Origin: Rostrohypoxylon terebratum
Lineage: Eukaryota; Ascomycota; Sordariomycetes; Xylariales; Hypoxylaceae
Direction: 5' to 3'
Assembly: GCA_022497145.1 (NCBI GenBank)
Contig: MU385856.1
Span: forward strand, 1-64,000
Length of the DNA: 64,000 nt
Numbering within the stretch: position 1 is the first letter of the stretch; each line of letters starts with the position of its first letter. Under the pieces are notes generated by a model. It saw only the letters and a program-made list of their open reading frames with translations. It made no database searches and was not told where the DNA came from. Below are positions 54,801 through 64,000 of this stretch, piece after piece. The position numbers were made by a program, and so were the translations under genes.

Positions 54801-57800
54801 AATTAACTTGCAAAAAAAAGCATCGAGGGAACAACCATCATCATGGAATACGGAGCACCAAGTTTTGGTGGATTGGTTTCGCCTCGTGTTCTTCTGATCA
54901 ATAATACAGAGTAGTGATTGCTTGATATTGGCCTTCGCGAGCGTGACTTGTAACGCGTTCATGCTCCGAAACCTTCACCTACCTACGTAGTAGGCAATAC
55001 GCGGGCAGAGCACGGTTCTCACAAGAGTCTTTGCTTCCTCAAGTCCCGACTTGAACAATTCTCAGGCGTTCAGCCGCAATTGACTCCATGAACCTTTCAA
55101 AGCTTCGTCATCTTGCATTGGGGGACCAAGTCAGTCATAATCTCGGGTTGCTCGTAGATCTTGGCCGGGTGAGAGAATGATTCTACTGCATACTAGGTAT
55201 CTTAGCACTGACCTGTACGGGCAATATTATCTTCAACTCTATTTCGTACGTAGGGCGGAGGCTGCCTAACAATCCAACCGAGACAAGAGTGACGGCGCAC
55301 ACAGGCCAACTCTTATCTGGTGACTCGAGAGATCGCTGGCAGGCTCAACTGTTGTGTCTTGAGGCAACGGGCATTGCGAAATTATGAGAAGATTTTGTAG
55401 TAGCAGTATGGGTACACATGGTACTGGTGATAGATTTTTCGACGAAGATATATATCTATCAACCTTGTAATCTGTAAGCCTCTCAAGCAACTTACACTAA
55501 TACTAGTACTATGTAGACATCGCGGAAGTGCCGTGGGATTGCCGGGCCACGAGGCAGCTCGAGGTCAGTGTATCGTAGAAAGTGCGAGGTGCAAGCTAGG
55601 ACCATCGCTTATTTGTAGATCGATGTTTCGAAACTTCTCCGCTTCAGATCTAAATGTCGAACGTTGGCATGCTACATAGTACTATGTAGGAGGAAGCCTT
55701 TGGTCATTCGGTAACCTCAAACAAGGAGGTCAAAGTTCGACGTTTTGCTGATATTAGAAAATGATGTGGATCTCGGATCTTGATGTATGTCTAGGATGCC
55801 AATCGGTAAGTCATGGGTACCTACATACATACTTAGTAGTATGAGCCCTGATGAGCAATGGCACGGCAACCGAATCATAAGAAAGATGCAGATGGAGAAA
55901 GTGGGCCAGATATTAGGAGTTGTGAGGTTTAGTACTGTTGTAAGTTCTAACCTAGCTGCCTAGGTAGGTATGTTGTAATAAGTAAATAAACGCTCTTCGG
56001 CTAGCGCCAAAGTTATTGTGTTGGAAAATAAGCGAGTCCCATTTCTCCCCCAGCGCCTTGCCTTCGCGCCAACGGCCAAACAAAGAAGGTTCGGAGGCGG
56101 ACGTTTCAGGTCCTTCCAGGATCCGTCAGTCTAAAATAGTAGCCAGCAAGCGCCAGCGCCGAGTCCGGCCGTGCCCCGGCGGCCGATCGATGGGACAGTT
56201 TCCAATTTTTACAATTTGAAGTACAGCATACACCGCGACAATCATCATTTCAAGTTGACGGGCGATTCACCTAGATAGATATATAAATATATATCGTATC
56301 GACCTTCTCACATGCAAATCATGAGGCTTGCTCTAAAAATAGAATCGCAGGCGTCACTTCGTGTTAGCTTTAATAATTAAACTCAGCATAAGGGAAGATC
56401 CGTCCACGCATTGATTTTGCCTCAAGATACGTGCTTTGCTCCGAATCACTATCACAACGCCACGCTTCGGTAAGTGTACCTACATACATAGTACATGATG
56501 CATTCATCTGATGAACGTATTACCCACGTGTCGCGACAGGGTATGAGATATATCTTACCCCATGAATAAGTCGGCACACCGAGTTTTAAATAGCAGCTAA
56601 GTAAATGAGGATTCGTCATTTTCTTTTGCCTCGAGGGATGCTAAACTCAAAACCTAACAGATCCGATGAATCCGACCCAGGCGCGCACATACTATGTACA
56701 AAGTATGAGAACTGGGTCCGTATATTTTGGCTCGTAGGGATCGCGATTCCTATCTGCGTCTATTCTCGGAGATATTCGGGCCACGTTTTGCAGTTAGACT
56801 ATCATACGAAGACTATACGAAAAAAAGATGAGTAACACCGACTTAATGGTATTCGCATATTCCTATCTTAGTTTTATTGTTCTGAACAAGGAAACAGAAG
56901 CTGATCATTCACGACGGGTCTGAGCCAAAGAAAGAAATGCATACAAAGCTGATGCATATTGAGTAAGTTAATAGGTAAGCATAATGATCTTTGTTCGAAG
57001 CCACTATAGGTAGGGTACCTGGGCATGTAAACAGATAATTGACAATACGTACCTAAGTATATCAAACGGGTACCTCAAACAAATGGATCTCTCGGCGTCG
57101 TCTAAAGGAGTAAAGTGTTTTAACATGTTTTCGAATATGTAGATATACTATTTTGCCATACTATAAATCTTGTAAGTACTACCTAATCAATCATTCGAAT
57201 TTCAAACGATGTTTGCGGTTCTCTCAGACGCACAAGGTATGGTTAGTCATAATATGTACAGAATATCGCCGCATTTTCATAGGTACCTGAGTTCCAAGTT
57301 CCAAAGCCTCCAAAGGCCAATTCCGGGTTTTTTGCTGGCGAAGTGAAATTATCAGCTGCAAGACCAAATTTGGCCTCGAGACTCTGATTGGTTGAGCCTT
57401 GGCGCCTACTTAGCTGCAGGTGTCTATTATTAGAACCATTACCATCCCTGTCTCGGCCAGTGTCTCGTTTCGCAAAGGCAAGCCCCCTGTCTGAAAGAAC
57501 CACTTAGAATGGCGCACGCTTCAATTGTTAGCGACGTAACGAGCCACCCGCATCCTGTGAACAATCCCAAGGTAAAATCCTCGCATACTTCCCTTTCAAA
57601 GATGTATATGCAGATACTGCGTAAACAGGAAAAAAGAGTGCCGCCGCCGGGATTTCCAGGCATGTCTAAGTGTAAGTGGTTAGTGCCAATGTCCTTCAAT
57701 GTTGTATGGATGTATGTATTATGTAGGTTGTGCTGCTGGGAATCTGGGAATATGTACCCTCCCACGGTAGGTCCATAGGCAAGATACTTCCAAGGCTGAC

Positions 57801-58428
57801 CATTATGGATACCTGACAGGGGTGACATAGAAAGCTGAGGGGCCCCACTAAGTCAAGCTTGCAGGCTTGTTAGTGCATCAAGCCGAGGACAAGTAGCGAA
57901 CTTGTTTCGAACACTGCCATTTCCCATAGTGGCTGTACCCCAGTTCTACAGTCGATGTTGACCTTGCGCTAAGGCCTAAGTGCTTCCGTCTAGCGCAATC
58001 TCAATCTCATCCCCATTCCCATTCTTTCTCCTCCCTCCAAATTCACAACCCATTCACCAGTCAACATTCACACAACACAACACCACACAACCACCATCCA
58101 ATTCCACAAATCCTCTTCCTCCTTCTACCTTTTTACCTTTTACCTTTTGCGCCCACCCCCGGGGATTTTCTTAGCTCTCCCCCCCCTTGCTTGCTGTTTC
58201 AAGAGACTGCGCGCGAAGAGTACACAGGTGCTGGTGTCTGTCTCTCCGAACGTTTGTCCATCTTCTTGATTAATTCTATCCTAACAATTCTTCTCACATA
58301 CCTTCCTATCCTACATTGCCGCTGTCGAGATTGTATCGCCAACCGCCACCACTGCTACCTCATTGCCTACAAACCATCAATTGTTTACCCGTCTGTGCGA
58401 TAACTCGAGGCAGTTGGTAGTTGGGAGA

Positions 58429-58462
58429 ATGTGTTGACATCCTGATGGCGGCCAAATTATAA
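58429..58462 (+). promoter_or_regulatory. Two tiny upstream ORFs in the phosphatase leader
   Basis: ATG-TGT-TGA at 58429-58437 and ATG-GCG-GCC-AAA-TTA-TAA at 58445-58462 are the only ATGs I see between about 57980 and the main start at 59065. If transcription begins upstream of 58429, they could reduce or condition translation of the phosphatase. Confidence 0.4.
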
Positions 58463-59064
58463 TCACTACTACACTTACTTCATACCCTCCAAACAACAAC
58501 AAACATCAAACTTCTCTACCTCCTTTAATATTTGGCGATACATTCCATTTTTGCTCTTGCAAACTTCACTCATTCTTCTCTTTGGATTATTGCCTTGTCT
58601 AGTATTCTCCTACATATTATAATACGACTACATTCCCAGTTACCGAGGTGGTTGTTGATTGTCGCAAGTTGTGGGTGTGGTTGTTTTGGAATAAGTGAAG
58701 ATCGTACATAAGTAACCAAGTTTAATCGGCTTGGCAGTAACAACGTTGAAAGAGAAGGAGAGCGAGGATCAAAAGATCAAAAGAGTAGGAAAAAAGGATA
58801 CAGCAGCGCTGTCCGACACAAAGCGTCGTCGTCGTCTTCTTCTAAACTGTTGAACCTCAACGACAGCGACATTCGTTCATTAAAGTCACTCATTGTGGAA
58901 TTGCCTATTCTTTTTATTGGACCGATTAAGTTGCGATAAAGCCGTTCGAACAGTCCAAGTTTTCACAGTAAAGGGTGCGGACAGTGTGAACGGTGTGGAA
59001 AAGAGTAGGAAGAAAAATTAGGAACTGTAGGAATTGGTTTATTGGTTTGGGAGAATCATCCAAC

Positions 59065-61518
59065 ATGCCGTCTGCCACTGCTAGACGATTGTACGAGGAT
59101 CAAATCCCCTCGTTCATGTCCATTTTCGATCCTGAGACGGACAATAATATCGATGAAAGAGGATTGGTAACGATGGTAGACCCAAAGTTAATGGAGATGG
59201 AATCGTCGTGCGCACCTGGACACTTGTCTGGCAGTGGTCAATTCACTAGTCAACTTGCTGGTGGGTTACCACAACATACCTTACGACCTTTACCAAACGA
59301 CCCAGCGCACCGTCACCAGGACAGTACATCAACGCAAAATTCTGAATCGGCAGATTCTTCACCCACAACCACTTTAACCACAGACACTTCTTCTCTTTCT
59401 GACCCTTCACCATCTTCTTCTCCAGATTCACCTGTCAATTTAATACCATTAAATTCTTTTCCTGCCACCAATTTCAATTTCGGTGGTCTACCTTCAACAA
59501 TGGATAACCTCACAGTTAACGACTGCAACAAACGGGAGCGACCTATGACATCTCCTTCTCCCCGTCGCGCCAGAAACATGAAGGGGTTGTCAATACAGCC
59601 ACCTTTCGCAACCACATTATCCTCCCAACTTGTCTCTGAGCCCTCGTCGCCCGACTTCATAAAGCCAAAGATCCCCGCGATGAAGCGCAAGCCTAGTCAA
59701 CTCAGTCTCAAGACTGACTCTACCGGCCTCAACATTCGACCTACTACTTTGGAGGTTCCCGGTTCCCCAATTCTACCCCCAATTCTCCAGCGAAGATCAC
59801 TGAAGCATTCGACATCCTCCCCTCACATGCTATCCGGATTAAACGGATTGAAGTCGGCGACTTTTGGCCCGTCTGGCGGCATGACGTTCCCTCCAGTACT
59901 CGAGCGTGGGACATCAGGGTTATCCGAAGTATTGCGACCGAGCAAATTGGGAAGCAGTGGCCCAGGGTACGATACCACTATCCTCGAAGAGGATTCTCCT
60001 ATTAAGACTCAACTTGCCAATCGCGCTGCGATGGACTTTGAGCCCTTTATAGAACCCGAGAACAACGAAGACCAGAAGTCGCCCGGCTATCCAGATGGTC
60101 CTATCGCAATCTACGAGGACAATGTCTACCTGTATTTGGAACCTACCGCGGAGGAAGCCTCCAAGTTTGACGTGGTGATCAATGTGGCCCGTGAAGTGAC
60201 CAATCCTTTCCAAGCTGGAAGCAAGGGAGCGAACCAAATGGATGTCAAGCCAATCCAAACAGAGTCGCCTATTCCAGATACCGCCATGACCAATGACAGC
60301 TTTGCAACCGCCTTCGAATTTCCTCCCTCGGAACAGAACACAGTGGAGACGCCCACAACCCCGAAAGCCAATCCCTTGTCAGAGCCCGAATACATCCACA
60401 TGCCGTGGGATCACAATACGGATATTGCGACGGATCTAATGATGCTCTGCGAGACAATTGAGAAGCGAACTAGGGACGGGAAGAAGGTACTCGTTCACTG
60501 TCAACAGGGTGCAAGTCGCTCAGCAAGTCTCATTATTGCCTATGGTCTCTACCAAAATCCCGGTCTGACTGTCAACGATGCTTATTACGCTGCACAGTCC
60601 AAGAGTAGATGGATCAGTCCCAATATGCGATTAATGTATTGCTTACAGGACTTCCAAAAAGAGGTATCCAAGAAAAGGTTGCCCCCTCGATCTGCTGCCG
60701 GACCTCGAAGTGGAAGGAGCCCCACGAAGCACAGGCTTACACTCTCCGCCAATGCCATCGATATGCAGCCGAAAGAGCCAATGACTGCACCGTTGCCAGA
60801 TGAGAAGGAGGGAGCGGACAACAGCCCTAGTCATGAGCGTGTCGCAAGTCATTCCCGTGGAAAGTCCACTCCTAATTTGGAAGCAATCTCTCCCGGTCCA
60901 TCATCTGCTCCGTCAAGTTTTTCTTGGTCTGAGAAGGAAGATGAGAAAGACCCGGGAAAGCCCGGCCGATTTAACTTCGGAAACTCCCTTGAGCCGCCTA
61001 GATTCTTCGAGCCACACCCATCGACCCAAGCGAGCCAATCGTTATCGTTGCCTCCCCCTTCACCGGCATTTTTTAAGCCACCACCCTCACCCGGGTTCTT
61101 CAAACCGCCTCCTTCTCCGGGATTCGGAGCCAGCCGATTTGGTGAAGGACCTCACAGCTTTGGGTTTTCCAGCCTGAATTTTGGTCCTACCGAGTCCCAT
61201 CCCCATCATGAACGACCCAGCAGTCGGAGGGGATTAACAATCGCGCCTGCTTTGCCAGATGACGATGATGCCCTAATGTCACCAAGGGCGGAGACCATGA
61301 CAAACAACCCACTGCATGACTCCTATTCGGAGTTGGCTGGCATGAAGTTCGTCGAGGTGCCACCTACGCCTAGTGAAGGCCTTTTCTCTCCGCGGCAGAC
61401 CATGTTTCCGCGAGATCCTTTATTTCCTTTCGGAAGACCCGCCCAGATAGCCGACCCTCGAAGCCCTCCGACAAAGGGCGAGACACCTATTGTCCGGTCT
61501 ATCGACGACTTTTTATAA
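59065..61518 (+). CDS. MAP kinase-type dual-specificity protein phosphatase
   Basis: One exon of 817 aa from the ATG at 59065 (MPSATARRLYEDQIPSFMSI). The frame is open further upstream, but the earlier start would be a GTG. The first 330 residues are Ser/Pro/Thr-rich with docking-like basic patches (IKPKIPAMKRKPSQLSLK). The phosphatase domain spans about 345-540: GPIAIYEDNVYLY, FDVVINVAREVTNPF, HMPWDHNTDI with the likely general-acid Asp, and the signature VLVHCQQGASRSASLIIAYG (HCxxGxSRS, nucleophile Cys479). RWISPNMRLMYCLQDFQKEV follows. A long disordered tail carries tandem PPPSPxFFKPPPSPGFFKPP units. Relatives such as yeast Msg5 and fission yeast Pmp1 dephosphorylate cell-wall-integrity and mating MAP kinases. 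It has a very long leader and a large empty upstream region. Confidence 0.92.
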   Translation: MPSATARRLYEDQIPSFMSIFDPETDNNIDERGLVTMVDPKLMEMESSCAPGHLSGSGQFTSQLAGGLPQHTLRPLPNDPAHRHQDSTSTQNSESADSSPTTTLTTDTSSLSDPSPSSSPDSPVNLIPLNSFPATNFNFGGLPSTMDNLTVNDCNKRERPMTSPSPRRARNMKGLSIQPPFATTLSSQLVSEPSSPDFIKPKIPAMKRKPSQLSLKTDSTGLNIRPTTLEVPGSPILPPILQRRSLKHSTSSPHMLSGLNGLKSATFGPSGGMTFPPVLERGTSGLSEVLRPSKLGSSGPGYDTTILEEDSPIKTQLANRAAMDFEPFIEPENNEDQKSPGYPDGPIAIYEDNVYLYLEPTAEEASKFDVVINVAREVTNPFQAGSKGANQMDVKPIQTESPIPDTAMTNDSFATAFEFPPSEQNTVETPTTPKANPLSEPEYIHMPWDHNTDIATDLMMLCETIEKRTRDGKKVLVHCQQGASRSASLIIAYGLYQNPGLTVNDAYYAAQSKSRWISPNMRLMYCLQDFQKEVSKKRLPPRSAAGPRSGRSPTKHRLTLSANAIDMQPKEPMTAPLPDEKEGADNSPSHERVASHSRGKSTPNLEAISPGPSSAPSSFSWSEKEDEKDPGKPGRFNFGNSLEPPRFFEPHPSTQASQSLSLPPPSPAFFKPPPSPGFFKPPPSPGFGASRFGEGPHSFGFSSLNFGPTESHPHHERPSSRRGLTIAPALPDDDDALMSPRAETMTNNPLHDSYSELAGMKFVEVPPTPSEGLFSPRQTMFPRDPLFPFGRPAQIADPRSPPTKGETPIVRSIDDFL

Positions 61519-62760
61519 CCTTCGATATATTGACCCATTCATCTATAACGTGATACGCGAAGAACGAGACGAGATTCACAGTTACTCGACCCCAAGCAGC
61601 AAACTTCGGGCGACTTAGCACATTTCATTTGTTTACTGGATTAAACACCATCGTTTTTCTTTGCGTTCTTTCTGGACTTATTCGCCATTCTAGCCTGGGT
61701 GAAATTAGGCAGCACTGGAACGGACCAAAATACCCGGATGTCACAATGTAAAAGCCTCCTTTACGGGTTGGAGAGCTAGTACGGTTGATCTTGCGTTAGG
61801 CATATGGATTCAGTGGATAATTAGGGAGTAAGAAAAGTTGAAGGGGAGTACATATGGAATCGGGACCGAAAAAAAGGGTCGGGAGCGCTCCTACGGACGC
61901 ATACCATCCTAGCTCGCGCTGGGACAAACGACATCTCCATGCTAATTGTTGCATATTGAACCGTCGATAGCTTATTATCAATGGGATCACCGAATACGCC
62001 AACCAAACCCGCCCTTTATGTTCCCCATGTATCACGCGACACATTTAAAAAAAAGTCACGATGGACCCGATTTTTGTGTGGAACCAGAAGCTTCGCACAT
62101 ACAAGCAAGCATAGGCGTTCTGAGGAGTCAGGAAAAGAAGGAGTAATTTCTGAGCAAGGGGACTGTTAAGGAATGGTCCCCTTCGCATCGTGTACATATA
62201 ATTAAGCTATCAATACGATACGGCATGCAAATCACATGCTCGGTTCATGAATTTTCGATTGACTTTTACAGTGCTATGCTATCTCTATCTCGATAAAATA
62301 TCCATTGTTACTTACGTTTAAATGCTACTGTTTGAATTTTGTCCTCGTGTTCCCCGACGTGGAGGGAATGGAAGAAACTAGCCTCGCAAAATCCAACCTC
62401 CGAGAGTCTTATCAAATATGCTAGTTAATGAGTCAAATATTTCTCACATATTCAAGCTAAGTAAAATCGTCATGATGAAAACAGGTACCCATTTCATTGG
62501 TCTAGCCTCTTATCTATGCATGGTCTTGCTATCCAGAAAGCTTCCGTGGCTTTGTCCCTTCTTCCCTTTTCCTTTCCCTTCTTCTCATGTAATGTCACTC
62601 GCTCGTTTTCGCCAAGCTGTACACATAAACCGACATACACATATCCATATTTCGCCCCCTCCTCCCTCCTATATCCTATATACACAAGGGCCTCTTCCCC
62701 ACCAATTCACTAGAACTAGGTAGCAAGCATCGCCGATACAGATAATAATACACAAAAAAA
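61519..62760. other. Convergent intergenic region (1.2 kb)
   Basis: This is shared 3' flank of the phosphatase gene and HUT1. No gene, repeat or RNA was recognised. Confidence 0.6.
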
Positions 62761-64000
62761 TCACTGCGCCTTTCCCTCGGCAGCCTTCCGCTTCGCCGCT
62801 TCCTTGGCCAGCTTCTCCTGGCGGGCGATGGCGGCCTCGACGCCGATGCCGCCAAAGACGAGGCCTACGCCTAGGACTTGCATGCGGCTAAGGCGGTGGC
62901 CGAAGGCTACGACGGACAGGATCATGGTGAACATCTTGCGCGTCACCGTCACCGTTACCAGGAGCACGGATGAGAAGGTCGATAGGGTGTAGACTATTTT
63001 TCACTTCATTAGTATTGACCCTTTTCTGTTTAACAGCATGAGAGTGTGAGAGAAGGGAAAAGGGGTGAAAGGGGGAAAGGGACAAACTCACATATAAAAA
63101 CCTGCCCAACAGCACCGCACGCCGCGAACCCCAGAACATCAGTCCAAACACTCGGATGCCGCCGCATGAACGCGAGCGCGGCCTCGAGCTCCCCGGCGCC
63201 TCCCGCCACATCCATGCCGAGCCACTCGCCGACGCCCGTATGCACCAGCCAGGGGCTAAGCACCAGATACGCCGCCGTGACCGCCGTGCTCATCATGTTG
63301 TTCGCGCACATCATCTGGGGTCCGGAGTACGGTTGGAACGCGCCGAAGATGTAATCCTGCGTGCTGTTCGTCAAGCCGTCGAAGAGCAGATTCACGCCCA
63401 GCAATAGCAACCCCCAGGCGCTGTTCCCGCCGTTCCCAGAAGAGCTCTTGCGCGCCTTGCCGGAGTGCAGGGTGAAGACGGCGACACCGGCCGTGACGGC
63501 GGCGACGACGAGGTACTTGTACAAGGGGTACCGTTTGCGGAAGACGGTGACGTGGAGGAGCATGACGGGGAGGAGCTTGCAGCTCTTGGCGAGTAGGAAC
63601 GTGATGTAGTCGATGTGCGCGAGGCTGGCGTAGCCGAAGGGGCTGGCGAGCGAGCTTGTCAGCGCGACGAGGAGGAGTGGCGCTAAGATCGCGCGGGACG
63701 GGATCACGGGCGGGATCGGTTTTCCGGAGGGTGTGCTGGCGTATAGGTACAGCGCGCCCGTGGTCGCGGCGAACAGGGACTGGATCGTGTTGAGGAAGAC
63801 GGGATACTTGAAGACCTCTGTGGCTTCGGGCGGACCGTGGGGTGTTGTGGTGAGCTTTTCTTGGAGGTAAGCCCAGGTAAGACTACAATTCATCACATGT
63901 TAGTCTACGGCTCTACGCTTGCCCCTTGGTTTCTAGGCTTGCGACGATTTGGGCTGTACGTACAAGGAGCCGTAGATACCAGCGACGGCAACCACCAATT
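62761..64000 (-). CDS. HUT1: UDP-galactose transporter Hut1 homologue (5' end outside the window)
   Basis: Three exons are visible (63964-64000 and beyond, 63092-63882, 62761-62993), giving about 353 residues. The true start lies beyond the right edge, probably within a few tens of codons. The first junction reads GIYGSFLTWAYLQEKL, a family hallmark. Later come NTIQSLFAATTGALYLYAS, IDYITFLLAKSCKLLPVMLL, FDGLTNSTQDYIF, GPQMMCANNMMSTAV and, across the second intron, GAVGQVFIFYTLSTFSSVLL. Last comes the conserved TVTRKMFTMILSV. About ten membrane helices are expected. Hut1 belongs to the nucleotide-sugar transporter family SLC35B1 and acts in the ER membrane in UDP-galactose transport and protein-folding homeostasis. 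The tail is basic (KLAKEAAKRKAAEGKAQ). The coding sequence is strikingly G+C-rich compared with its introns. Confidence 0.92.

Larger units (their letters stand above)
51231..59064. other. 7.8-kb region with no supported gene; right end is the phosphatase leader
   Basis: Short open frames occur on both strands, but none shows conserved-looking composition, splice-compatible partners or known motifs. The sequence has frequent TAGGTACCTA-type words (for example 53046-53060 and 54030-54062), an ATGGAT repeat at 51845, and a strongly pyrimidine-rich stretch from about 57990 to 58190. The last kilobase probably contains the promoter and a long 5' leader of the phosphatase gene. Non-coding RNAs or decayed transposons are possible but not visible. 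Confidence 0.55.

Noticed and set aside
57243..57828. Minus frames upstream of the phosphatase gene
   Set aside because: Two overlapping frames without introns that join them, and with no similarity to known protein patterns.

Overview
The window is nuclear DNA of a filamentous ascomycete (Pezizomycotina, most likely a sordariomycete). The evidence is many short GT-AG introns (about 50-120 bp) with CTAAC/CTAAT branch points close to the acceptor, intron-rich but compact genes, and a gene set typical of that group: Aurora kinase, glutamate 5-kinase, Nip7, Noc3, Pop3, Tim13, Atp23, Tpt1, Hut1 and a MAPK-type dual-specificity phosphatase. The species cannot be named from sequence alone. I rebuilt exon structures by hand. 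Every multi-exon model given here keeps frame through all junctions.

Layout. 0-4 kb: an extremely A+T-rich block (RIP-like) followed by two minus-strand genes, a GNAT acetyltransferase and a secondary-metabolism-type O-methyltransferase. 4.8-8.3 kb: a PRCC-domain protein, convergent with a conserved protein of unknown function. 8.3-10.8 kb: no gene. 10.8-18.8 kb: one giant seven-exon ubiquitin-specific protease (2522 aa). 18.8-22.3 kb: a microsatellite-rich, gene-free stretch. 22.3-46.4 kb: a dense housekeeping block (papain-fold-like protein, POP3, a Gln/Gly-rich protein, NOC3, NIP7, PRO1, ATP23, Aurora kinase, a four-helix membrane protein, TIM13, an NSRP1-like protein, a dsRNA-binding-like protein, a tandem pair of secreted cyanovirin-N-like proteins, TPT1). 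47.6-51.2 kb: a 1082-aa disordered coiled-coil protein. 51.2-59.1 kb: a 7.8-kb gap with no gene I can support, ending in the long leader of the phosphatase gene. 59.1-64 kb: the phosphatase and, running off the right edge, the UDP-galactose transporter HUT1.

How the genes relate. They are mostly independent housekeeping loci, with a visible bias to RNA and ribosome biology: Pop3 (RNase P/MRP), Noc3 and Nip7 (60S assembly), Tpt1 (tRNA splicing), the NSRP1-like protein (splicing) and a dsRBD-like protein. NOC3 and NIP7 are divergent over 297 bp containing repeated CCAAAATTT words like the yeast RRPE element, so they probably share a promoter.

The most interesting accessory feature is the tandem CVNH pair at 42.1-45.0 kb. 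Both genes have a signal peptide, one cysteine-rich CVNH-like domain, the same two intron positions and phases, and the same patterned Thr-rich tail. No CRISPR array, tRNA, rRNA or intact transposon was seen.
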